From Siniperca chuatsi (Eukaryota; Chordata; Actinopteri; Centrarchiformes; Sinipercidae), in contig NC_058043.1 of assembly GCF_020085105.1 (NCBI RefSeq), forward strand, positions 6,019,667 to 6,083,666: a DNA stretch of 64,000 nucleotides. The letters are read 5' to 3'. How positions within the stretch are numbered: the stretch's first letter is position 1; every line of letters begins with the position of its first letter. Below are positions 36,406 through 48,272 of the stretch, in pieces. The position numbers were made by a program, and so were the translations under genes. Below the pieces are notes generated by a model. The model was not told the origin of the DNA. It made no database searches and saw only the letters and a list, made by a program, of their open reading frames with translations.

Positions 36406-36482
36406 AACCACCTGTGTTGAAGAGAAAACCACTTGTTGACTTTTCCATGTTCGGCCGTAATGCTGTTGAGGAAAGTCATTAA
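36406..36482 (+). other. Candidate terminal coding exon of an unidentified plus-strand gene
   Basis: A strong acceptor (ten T then tacag) precedes a frame that reads PPVLKRKPLVDFSMFGRNAV and ends in TAA at 36480. An AATAAA follows at 37346. I do not recognise the peptide and found no upstream exon with matching phase. It could be chance. Confidence 0.25.
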
Positions 36483-37351
36483 CATTACTGCTTACAATAT
36501 GTATGTCAGTATATTGTGGCAACTTGTGAGGCATCAGGCAGTTGAAGTGGTCCTTGTTGGGTTATAAAGCCAATCCGACCTGGGAAGTCCTGGGATTTGA
36601 CATGAGGTCTCTTGTGGTAACTGCTTTTTCTGACTCTTGCCAGGTTTTTACTTTTTTAGGATTACTTCCACTTTAATAATGTTTAAGTATGTTTCAGGTT
36701 TTTATTGTAAAGGAGCTTTTATTTTGAAGAAGTTGCAGACACTTGAGGCACATCAAAGAGTGTTGTCTTTATCTTGTTTTCCTATTTCAGCAGATTTGGC
36801 AAATTGTCCTGCACCCAAAAACAAAAGCAATTATCAACTATTGCGTTATGATCCAGCATATATAATTTTTTTGTATCTAACATTCACTGTGTAAGCACAA
36901 GGCAACAGTGTCATGACGAAACTCAAAAAGCTATTTTTCTCCGATTGTGCTTTCTGCCTGGGGGTTTGTTGTGTCCCTGAAACGTACTTTCACTTTGAGT
37001 CACGAGTCTAGTAAAATTTAAGTTCAGCGTATGGAGCTGCAGGTCGATGTGTCTTTTTGTAATATGGTATTCGCCCGTTACTGTTCTCTCTAAGTTAAAG
37101 TTGTGGTTTTCATTTCAGCGTTTGTCTCCTCTCAGTAGTATGTACAGTTTGACACTTGATGTAAACACGTCTTCAGTCGTGTGTTTGCATTTCAGTACTT
37201 CTGTCTGCTCCACCTGTGTGTGAATGAATATTTTGAACTTGACTATGGCGATTCATCATGTATACTGTAAATCGTCATCATCAAACACCAAGAAAGTTAA
37301 TGACTATCGTGCTCATGTTGAACCACACTTTACAAGATGCTTCACAATAAA

Positions 37352-39288
37352 AGGATAAAATGAAAAGAATGTAAATAAAAGTACACCTCCAATGTAAATA
37401 AGAATTACAATTGGGCACAAGTAATAATTCAAAATTAAGCTTTTTACAGATCGCTGTGTAGACAGAAAAAAAAAAAAAAAATCACTAAAACAACCCTAAG
37501 GGTTAATGTTTTAATATTGACAATGACGTCTGTGTTTTTTGTGAGTATGCATCGTTTATACATCTGATTAGTTCCCCTGTGGCAACCCTCTTTGGGGGGT
37601 ATTTTAAGAAATATGTTCTGCTGGAAGAGTCTTACTAAAATGAAAGTAAAATTTGTAATGTAAGGTTTCAGCACAACAATTGAACTTCTACTTCCAACCT
37701 CCTGTAGTCCCTGAATGAAACTGGATGTAAAAGCTTTGCTGAAGAGAAGAAATTAAATCCAGGAAATCTTGATTCCAGCTGATTTTAATTATCAAATGTA
37801 CATAATCTCAGGGTTTAGTTTCACATTAAAACACCCATTCCCTAATACAAAATGAGAAGTTCTTTTTCCCCATACAAAAATCCTCTCATCCTTTGAGTAT
37901 CAAAAGCAACAACATTTAGACAAAGACAGATTCATCCAGATTTCTACAGGATTTACACACAAACCAGAAGTCTGACCTCTAACTTTCCAGCTCAGATTGG
38001 ATTTTTTTCAGTGATTGACAGTGTGTTTTGATTGTACTTTCACTGCAACGAGTATGGCTGGTAGAGAAATACTGAAGATGATAGACCGACTTTGATTAAT
38101 ATCAATATGAATCTGGTTATCCAGCATCCCTGTGATTTCTACTCTGTTCAGGCAGATGTGAAGCAGATCAGAACTGAGCCACAAAGGTAAAAGTCAGATC
38201 TGTTCATGTGAAAATGCAGCTGAAGGAACAACACAATGAACCCAAAACTCCAGCACATAATTAAGTAGTCTGTTGTACAGTGCAGGAACCAGTAGTGTGA
38301 AGGCAGCTTCATTGATTTGTTATGGCAACATTATGTACTCAAGGGATTCTGAGCTAAAGTTCAAGAGCAAGAAATCAACAATAAACATCAGTAGTCGTGT
38401 CCAGTTTGACACTTCCTGTCGGAGCGAGTCGAAACGGTCCACACTTAAAAGAAACATCATACTGACAATAAACCAGACAGATAATTCCAGTTTTCTTCTT
38501 TAAATTGAGATGTTAAATCATTTGTTTTGTTCACAGCACTTCGTAATTTTGTTGAAGTTCTGCACAGATTTGGTTATTATTGGCTGGTTCCCTGTGGCAC
38601 CTGACCGACCGAAGAAAATCGAAGGTTTCAAAAGGATTCTGGTCATTTGGCTTCCTGGTTCATAATCAATCAGTGTCTGTCATTTTCATTTTGTTCCTGG
38701 CACTGTAACCTGAAGCAAAGTGCTGTGTAATTCCAGTTATGTTTCCAAATGTAAGCATTGAAAAGTGTGGCTCCACTCGTCTCGATCCAGACCTTTTCCA
38801 AATCTAGTTTTAACATTTTGGAAATGTGAAGAGACACCAAGCTGTGGTGTCGGGACATTCTCACCAACTGTCTTCTTGTGTAAAACCAGCGATCTTTAAT
38901 TTACCAATCTAGTATAAAAACTATGGTCAAGTGCAAAATGTGTCAATTGATCATTTCAGGGCAGCAAGAATCAACAGATGAGATCTCTATTTTATTCACA
39001 GCCCCAGCTTTAGGCCAGATTATAATATTTACCAAATTAGTTTTAAAAATTGGACACTTTTTTCTCTTATTGAAAGGCGGTTTGAAAAACATTTAAATCA
39101 ATTGTGTCAGGGCAGAAAATCCGTGAAACATCTGATTTGTACTGAACACATCTGAAAACAAAATTAGCACACATAAGCTTTGTTAAGCAACTTGTTCATT
39201 GGACTGTTATTTGCAGTGCAATTAACGTGTCCACTCAAACAGGGATGCAAAATGGTGCAGGAAGAGTGACAGCGGGTTTCTTGGTGCA
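37352..39288 (-). other. Filamin 3' UTR and downstream region
   Basis: No coding exon. Minus-strand AATAAA lies at 38991-38996, about 300 bases after the filamin stop, and ATTAAA at 37784-37789. Either could end the transcript. Confidence 0.45.
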
Positions 39289-42200
39289 TCATGGGACGGT
39301 GACGTGGAAGGGGGAGCCTGGGATGTGGTCGTCGCCCCACTTGACCACCAGGATGTAGTTGCCCCGCTCCTTCAGCAGGTAGCTTACATTGTACTGCAGG
39401 TTGCCCAAGTGTTTGACCAGAACTTCCTCACAGGGGACCTGAGGACCGTGCACGCCCACCAGAAGCATGTTCTTACCTGGGAAGAGGAGGGGAAGATAAC
39501 AAGTAAGTAAAATATCCGAACATCAGTGTTGTTAAGTGTTAAAGGAAAATTCCACACAGAGACATCACTAGACAGCTTTACAACTGAATCCATTAGAATA
39601 GCAACAAAATCAAGAAGATGAGACAGGATGTAAACAAGTCCCAGGTTTAACCATATTTAACCAAGTCTACAGTTACACGTGAGGCTCTAAAACTGTTGGG
39701 TAGATGAAAAATGGAGTTGCTATTCTTAGATTCTATAAATGATGCCTCTGTACAGTGATCATTGTAGGACAATGCCCAAGGACTCCTTATTTATTTCAAT
39801 TAATAAAAGGGTAAGATGCATTGAAAAATGTTGCATTTTAGCATGCTAACATGCCAATAATGTTTCGTGTAATAGTGTTTAGCATCTTAGTTTGTCAGCA
39901 TGCAATGTTAGCATTAACCTCAAAGTCATTAGGATTTATCCTCTGGGGACCATTTATGTCAGTAGCAAATTTCATGGCAATCCCACAAAGATATTTCACT
40001 CTAGACCTTTGGAAGTGTTGGATCAACAGGCCAATACTCTCATCCCCACAACGACATAGCCAGTGTGGATAAAAATCAAACCTTCTTATTTGGAAGATAA
40101 AACAGATACCGTGGTGTTTATGACTCCAAAATGCCCATTGTAAATGTCACTTAGCTTTTGCACCGTAGCATTGCTTGTGCATGCATCTCCTTGCCTTAGC
40201 TGAACACACAGGAAGTTGCACAGGGATAAATGAATTTTGTTCCCAGATAATTAAAACAACTGTGTTAAATTGTGGAGCTGTTTGCAACCTGTGTGATCAA
40301 TCTTATTGCTGCCCTACTGGACTCTATTTGTTACCTGAACACAAATCTTTCCCTCCTAACAGAAAGCACGTTATGAGTAGTTCATGTACACTGTCATCAC
40401 AGGTCAAGAGTGAGATCATGTTGTGGGTGGAGTCTTCCTTACCGGCCTTGCTGCAGTCAACGAAGAAGCTGCTCTTCTGGCCCACAAAGGCCTTGCTGAG
40501 GCCGGCGCCGCGGCTCAGCACCTTGCTGGCGTCAGAGTCGGCCAGTCTGGGCATGGCACTCTGCGTGAAGCTGCTGCTGGATGCCCTTACTGCCGGATCC
40601 ACCGTCAGGGTCGACGTCTCGCTGGCGTTGGTCACATTTACCAGCCGAGGACCTAACAGAAGGGGGAAAATCAGGTATAATCATTTTTAAAAATCAACCT
40701 TATTGTGGTAGCTTTAAAAAATGCTCATTAAAGCAGGAGTGCAAACAATAGTGAAAAGAAGTTGCTATGCAAAAACTAGAAAATTAGTCCACACTATTAA
40801 GTTGATCTTTGAGTTTAGATTATTTTGTCACTATACTGAATGGCAAATATATTTTTTACATTTGAGAAAAAGAAAAGTCACTCAATTTACTGTTGATGCT
40901 TATATAGATATTTAACTGCCCTGGAGCTAGTGTGACAACACTTCTTATATGATTAAGCTGTTATCCACAGAAAGAATATTACACCAAACGACTAAACAGA
41001 GCCATGGATTTTACATACATACATTGCTAACACCTGGTTTCTAGTATAAGTATGTAGTTGTGGTGGCACAGTACAGGTAAGTTCAGCAGAGTGACGTTCA
41101 CCAATTTACCTGTGACTTTGGCCTTGAAGGGACTGCCAGTGATGTGGTTTGGTCCTCCATATTTGATGCTGACCAGGTAGTTTCCAGGTGCCATGGGAGT
41201 GTACTGCACCTTGTAGCCCTCTGGAACCTCCTGGCAGTCCATCTTTACCTTGGACGGACCCTCGATGGTCACGGCCAAGGCCCCGGGGCCCGCTTTAGTG
41301 TTGTTAATGATGAACTCTGACTGGGTACCTGCCAGATTTAAGAAAAATAAATAAATAACACTTTGTTTTACATCTTGCAGTGGTTGTCACAGTTTTGTGG
41401 TCCTTTTGTTAAACATACAAAACTTTATAATTTTATCTTTAGTAATAGTATTCTTATTTTGTTTTGCTGACCCACCTGTCGTGCCTCTCTCCAGTCCAGC
41501 TCCATACGCTGAGACCAGACCGGGCTCTCCGGTCTGTCCTGGTTCCCCGACTCGGACCTGGAAAGGACTTCCTGGGATGTGAGAGCCATTGAACTTGACA
41601 TCGATGGAGTGGACACCATTCTCCCTGGGGATGAACCGGACAGCGTACTTGTCTGGAGGACAGGACAGAGGGATTTGGTTACCAGCAGTCCCAATATTAA
41701 AGATTTTGCCGTGTTTGTGAAGAGCAAGAGGACTTTAGGTAGCGACTGTCTGGCTTCTTCAGGCCTCTTAAAGTTGCCAAACATTGCCTTGAAAACACTT
41801 CTAACTCTAAAACACACAGACCTCTTTCCAGCTCGGTGACGACACACTCCTCCAGAGCTCCAGAGGGGCTGTGGACTTTAGCCGCCATCTTGCCCTGTGC
41901 TCCGTTTAGACGCACCGCAAAGGATGCTGGGTGATTCACCTTCAGACCAGATTCCTACCGAGGTCGGACACACACAGAGTCAGTGCACATGGATGGACAG
42001 TTCAACAACAGGGAAGAAAATAAAGTAACACATCAAAACACACACATATACAAATACACTCGCTTTTAAGTTGTAGAGTGAAGTGCTACAAACAAAATAC
42101 TCTGTTCATGTTCACAGTTTCTATTCTATTATTTCTCTCCATGTCTTTTATTGACTGTCTTCTAGTCTTACCTGAGCTCCTGTTGGTGCAGCTCTAGCAG

Positions 42201-45200
42201 ACAGAGGCAGACAGCCACAGTGTTAAAAAGCAGAGTTAGTCCCATTGACACTGCACTACAATCTTACAGTGTTATAGTACAGTCTTTAAGTACTCAGTAA
42301 TTCTGACATGGTTTACAACATTTTGGAGTAAAAAAAAAAAAATTAAAAATCTGGAAATGATATTGCCGGCCATTCATACAAAAATTTTTGATAAGGTGGA
42401 AGAATTGCCACTAAAATATGTACTGAGTGGGACATTGTTACATTTCATAAAAGCATTATCGGGGTGGACAGAATGGATGGAGACATCTATGACAGTTTGA
42501 AATCTTTCAATACCAGCGCCCACACCAAAACAGTACTTTTTCTATACTGTACTTTGGCTTCTTTTGTAAAATGAAAAGGTGTTTTGTACAAATCATTATA
42601 TTTCTCAAAGTTCTATTACAAATGTATAATAGTGTAAAGTGCAGTGTTTTACTAAATAAAATGTTCTGAAATTGGCAAAGTTTATATATATAAATAAATA
42701 TAAAAAAACAACTTGATGATGTCTGTTTTTGGTTAATAGGCTGAATTAAATATTGGACAAATCAAGGTACTTCATCACATTGATGAAGAAAATCGTGTAA
42801 ATCCAGCCATAAAGCAGTTCTGCTCACCGATTTGCAAACATTGCCCACAGTGGCTAAATACAACCAGAGATATTAGAAGGGATATGTAATTTGGCAAAAT
42901 CCCTCTCATATCTTCCAACACTAATGCATTATTGTCATTAAGGGAGCAGCACTTTATCTGTTGACTGTACTATAAGACCCAGATTTAACTAACACGTGAG
43001 AGCGTTGCAGACTGAACAGAGCAGATTTTCTTCTACAGCTACAGACAAACAAACCACAGTCCCTAAAAGGACAGCAGGAGGTCCGCTGTGGCCTGCCTCC
43101 GTCTGCTGTAGCTAGGCAACCAGGATGATGCTGATGAAGATGATGGTGCTGTTAAAAGCCTTTAAATGAAACACAAGAGAAACACCAGCAGTTCCACACC
43201 AGACAGAAAAGGGATGACCAGAGCCAGGCAAAACTGAAGATTTCCTGACCAAATTTAAAAGGAATATTTGGATAAATCCTAATGTTTTTGGTCACCTTCT
43301 GACCTTTCCTCTTGTACCACCATCACAACAAGATTTCATGAGAAGTACCTAAATCTCATCAGTTGAGTGTGTTCAGTAAATGTCAAAGAAATGTGTCTAT
43401 TTGATGATGAGATATTTTGTTTTGAAGTTGACATTTTGTCCTTAGGGTGACGCTAACAGAAACATCATAGTGTCCAAAACAATTAGTTGGTCGACTGACA
43501 CGATTTTAACAACTATAAAAATTGATAAATTGTTTAGTTATCAAGCAAAAATGATGGTCACTCTTTGGTTCCAGCTTCTCAAATGTGAGGATTTGCTGCT
43601 GTTTTTAATCTTCTCCGTGACTGAAAATTCTTTGAGTTTTTGGTTGGTCGGACAAAACGACATTTGAAGACATAACTTTGGTTAATTACAATTGGCATTT
43701 TTCACTGACATTATATATTAAAAATGGTATAATCACTTACTGGATAATGAAAATAATTGTTAGTTAGAGCCCTAGTTCATCCTTAATGTTAATGATCCAT
43801 TTCCATTTTTGACTCTCAATGATGATTCCTTTAGCACCTTTCTGTGGCCAAAGTGTCAACTTCACAGAAACTGCGTGTTTGCTTGGCTGTGGTCACATCC
43901 ATGAGGCCAGTTGCATAAAGAAAATTTAAATAGTTTATCCTGACCATCTGTTCAGCTGCGAGGGTTCGACTGATATGGGCTGTTTAAGGCTGGTGCTTAG
44001 CAAGCCTTAAAAGGTTTTTTTTCTATTTTAAATGAAAAACAAATCCAAGCGTTGAGAGCCTCCAAAAGTACTTTCTTCTTGTTGCAGTGGAAAGGGCTCT
44101 AAAAACATGTTTAGACTCATTTATTCACATTACAACTCTTTAAAATACACTTACTCCCAGCTCACTGACTCAGCTATGAACTGTGTTGAGTTTTAAAACA
44201 TTACAAGTGGGATTTGGACACTATAATCAACGAGTTGGGTTTTTAAAATAGATTTCAGTATAGTATTGTTTTAAGTAGCAGTATTTAGAAACTTGTTAGT
44301 GCTATTACTCGCCAGAAATATGATCCCGATAGATAATCGTAATCTGTGTTTGATCAAAAGCCCAAACCAGTCGAACCATCACACCCAGTTCATCTTCTCT
44401 GTATGGGAGAAATATTTGTCTTTGCTCCTAACAACACATTTTTATGCAACTGTGCCCCAGAGCCCTTTAGCAAGGCAGGGCAGGCTGGGTGTGGAGGTGT
44501 CTCCTCATGCCTCACCTGAAGGCCGGTAACAGTGAGGCGGCGAGCATCGTTCGCTGGAGCAACAACAGGAACAAGGTAGGGGCTGTCAGGTATGTGCTGG
44601 TCGTTAAACTTCACCGAAATCTCATAATCACCTGGAGAGGAGGAGGCAAGAATGTAACTCAGGGTCAAAGAGATACATCAATGAACAATCATCACGGTTA
44701 ACTGTGTGCGTTTTCTGTACCAGGCTCCTGAGCGATGTAAGAGACACCGCAGGATCCGTCTTTGCGGTCGTCGAACGAGATCTCCGCCCTGCTGGGTCCC
44801 TCCATGGCGATGGACAGACCGCCGGCCCCCGCCTCCCTCGTCCAGATACTGAAGTCAGCTGGTGAGAGAGAGGATATAAGAAAACTGTAAATCCACAATA
44901 CACAGACCTCTTTCTTACAGATTAGTCCAGGCCTTCTCTGCTGCTGTGCAGTAGGGGTGGGACGATACCACAAACTGGCAATACTAGGTTGTGATCCTAT
45001 ATGAAGTGACAACAATATTTTAAAAGCAGCTAATGTAATATCATGTAGGACAGAGCCATGTGTTTTGATTTATGAAGCAAGATCATCATTAATTGGCTAT
45101 TTCTGAATACATTACCACTGAGTGATTTGCCAAACGTTAAGCATTTAATGCTTTATGGCAAATGTTTGTTGTGTGAATTCTCTGAAACAAGAAGATGATC

Positions 45201-47682
45201 GCTGCATTCACAAAATAGCAGCACTAAGAAGAGTGTTCGTGTGTCCAAAATGGGATTAAAGAGGATGGATCCAATTTTTTGGCATCAAGCCTTGTGTTGC
45301 TAGTATCAATACTCAAAACAAGATTTAATATCAGTTGGGCAAATGTCTGATGTAGTGTCAATGTAAAGTCCCTGTAAGGATAAAGTGTGTGTGTGTACCT
45401 GGCTCTCCTGCCTGTGCTCCCTCCAGTCCCGGACCTCCTGCTCTCACCTTGGCGGCCCCGCCCTCTCCCAGCGGTCCCACAGTGAATTGGAAGGGGCTAC
45501 CCGGCACATGCATACCCCTGTACTTCACACTCACGCTGTGCACACCCATCTCTGTGGGCACGAAGCGCACACAGTAGGTGTCGTTACCCACGGCGACCAG
45601 CTCGGCAGGCTGCCTGGCTCCAGAGGGGGAAGTGACCTCAGCAGTGACGTCCTTCATGTCGATCGCTGCAAAGAGAGTTTTCTTACTTCTTTGTGTATTT
45701 GTTGACTTAACTGGTTTATTATTAACCTTATCCAGTAACTCCTAATGTATATTCCTTAGCATGTTTTATTTATTTTTATTAAAACATGCCAATGAAGTTG
45801 AAATGCATTATTTGGGGGGGAGACTACAAGGACGAGAGAAATAAGGAGAGAAACAGGATCAGGTGGAAGAAGAAAAGAGGGAAAGAACAGGAGAGGAAGA
45901 AAATGATCATGAGTGGGTAGGTTCTGATTTTCCAGTTAATCACATAATTGACAAAAAAGTGGACACCTTTAGAAAAACTTGTTACTTTTTAGTTATTTTT
46001 TCTCCAGTGCAAAAATTTAAATTGCAGTCTGCTGATCCAAAAGAAAACTTGACAAAAGTACATTGAAATTGTCAGTGTATATCTGCTATTTTAGTTTCTT
46101 TAGTGAATTTTAATAATACAGTCTTTTTGTCCACAGTGTGGAAATTGGTCTTCACTTCCTCTATCATAAGACATAATACATACGTAAATTGCATGTGCAA
46201 GACATTGTGAGTCTCCAAGTATGGTGCTTATTATTGTATTACTGTTCGGGAGGTTCATGGTGGAACAACAACTTAACATACTTTATGATGGTTTTCACTG
46301 TAATTTGTCACCCATCTGTGTATGCTGATATTGGAGAAAAGTCTTCTGGTTATTGTGATATAGTAATGGTATCACCCAGCCCTAAAACGAAAACAAAATA
46401 AAGCCAGAAACCGATAAGTGGATCCTCTTTCTCTCACACACACACACACACACACAGCGGCAACTTAATAAAGCATGTTATATTGCAAACCTTGTGCTGC
46501 CAACCCCAGCATTTTTTCCCCCTAGGGCTCTACAACGCACCCTCCACCCTGGTATCGCCCACCGAGCAGCGGGCATCAACGAACCAAACACCCCTTGCCG
46601 CCCTTGCCCCCCCCGCCAGCACCAGACCAGAGAGGCCGGAGATGAGGCGGACACGCCCAGGGGAGAGGCTCTGATTCTGGGCAATGGCAGAGGAACGAGT
46701 CCCACGACCGCTGCATCTTCCAGACCACCACAGGGAGCAGTAGGAGCGGGAGGAGGAGTGAGAGAGGAGCTGTCGAGACAAGACCAGGAGGAACCAGCTC
46801 ACTAGAGGAGGAGGAGGAGGATGACAACAAGGGGGAGGAGAAAGAGAGAAACAATTGGAGACAGGGACAGAAGGTAAAGGATGAGAAAATGAGGAGGTGA
46901 GAAGGAAAAGAGGGAGACATGATGAGAAAGAGAAAGTGGATTAGAAAAGAAAGAAGACAGACAATAAGTAAGGCAGAAAGAAAGATTAAGAAAGGAAAAG
47001 GAAGGCAGAAAAGCAGAAAAAAACGAGAAAGAAAAAAGGCAAGAAAGGTAAAAGAATACAGGAAAGGCAGAAATGTGAAAATATAGATAGCGGGGTGAGA
47101 CAAAGGGAAAGATAGAAGAAGAGGGAAAGAAAGACAGCAAAAGACGACATTAAGAAAGGACAAAAGACAAAGCTGACAGACTACAGTCAATACAGAGCAG
47201 CAGTAAGAAACAACAGGCAGAAACCACAGAAATGTCAGAGCTTCAGCCAGAAAACCGTTTTAGAAAAGGAGGAGGAGCAGCTCTGACGACGCAGGATGTT
47301 TTCAGTCTGAATGTTGTCTTCGTTCTGAACGTTCAGCCTGACAGAACACTGACGGTCTGTGCCACGTTGAGGCTTAACGAGTTCAGGACCTGCTCGCTTT
47401 TACCTAAAGGGTTATATCATTGACTTATGAACCAAACACACAATGCTATTACTGTTCAAGACATTTGCAGGTAATAGATATAGATAGGACAGCCAATCAG
47501 ACGAGCCATCAGATTAGCAATGTAAGAAAGTGTGTGTGTGTGTGTGTATATATATATACCTGGTATCTTCAGACTGAGGTCACACACACTCCCCACACTG
47601 GCAACAGACGCCGCCTTCTGTCGTCGGGTGATGCTCTCCCGGATACGACCCTCCCCTGTCACCCGCACTGTGAACGGACTTC
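39289..47682 (-). CDS. flnb: Filamin repeats 20-24, hinge 2 and stop
   Basis: Exons 47682-47560, 45665-45399, 44858-44721, 44631-44516, 41954-41822, 41652-41476, 41328-41110, 40652-40443 and 39476-39289 (TGA). Landmarks are [17 protein letters not shown] (repeat 20), [20 protein letters not shown] (21, the main integrin-binding repeat in the family), [18 protein letters not shown] (22), and [20 protein letters not shown] with [17 protein letters not shown] (23). Hinge 2 is Ser-rich ([18 protein letters not shown]). Repeat 24 follows ([39 protein letters not shown]). All splice sites are GT-AG. Confidence 0.93.
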
Positions 47683-48229
47683 CTGTTGACAAACACACAC
47701 ACCTCAAATTATCTGTCTGAATAAAGACTTATTCCATTATGGTTCATTAAAAATCTAACTTAACTGCTGGACGCAATGTGTTTCCTACTTTACTGAAAAG
47801 TGTGAGCTTAGTTTTTGAATGGGGCCCTTTTGGAAGGCACTGACTGATAATATCACACAGAATAGTAACGTTGGTTTTCTTCCTATAAATACTGTTTTCT
47901 GGAGAAACCTGACTTTAAAATACTATGCTTGACAGTTATTTCCATCCTCAAAAATATTATTCTGGAATCAAATTGTTTTCTAGACAAAAGAATTGTTAAA
48001 AATTGTTGTATCTATAATCTTTTTGGTTGGTTGGTTGGTTTTTACCTGGGACGTGTTCCTCGGCAAAGCGGATTGAGACGATGTAGTTTCCTGGTTCAGT
48101 AGGACAGTAGGTGACTCCACAAGTCCCATCCTCCATGTCCTCTGTCTGGATGTCCACCTTACTGGGACCTTCGATGGACAGAGCCAGGCCGCCATAACCT
48201 GAACACACACACAGATATATTAAAATAAA

Positions 48230-48272
<43 letters not shown>

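Noticed and set aside
14250-39000. ATP6V1F between spmip1 and the filamin, as in mammals
   Set aside because: I looked for its N-terminal and C-terminal motifs on both strands and saw none in this interval.
46576-47190. 204-codon minus-strand frame rich in Phe, Leu and Ser
   Set aside because: It is produced by the homopurine tract read on the opposite strand, where stop codons are rare. It lies inside a filamin intron.
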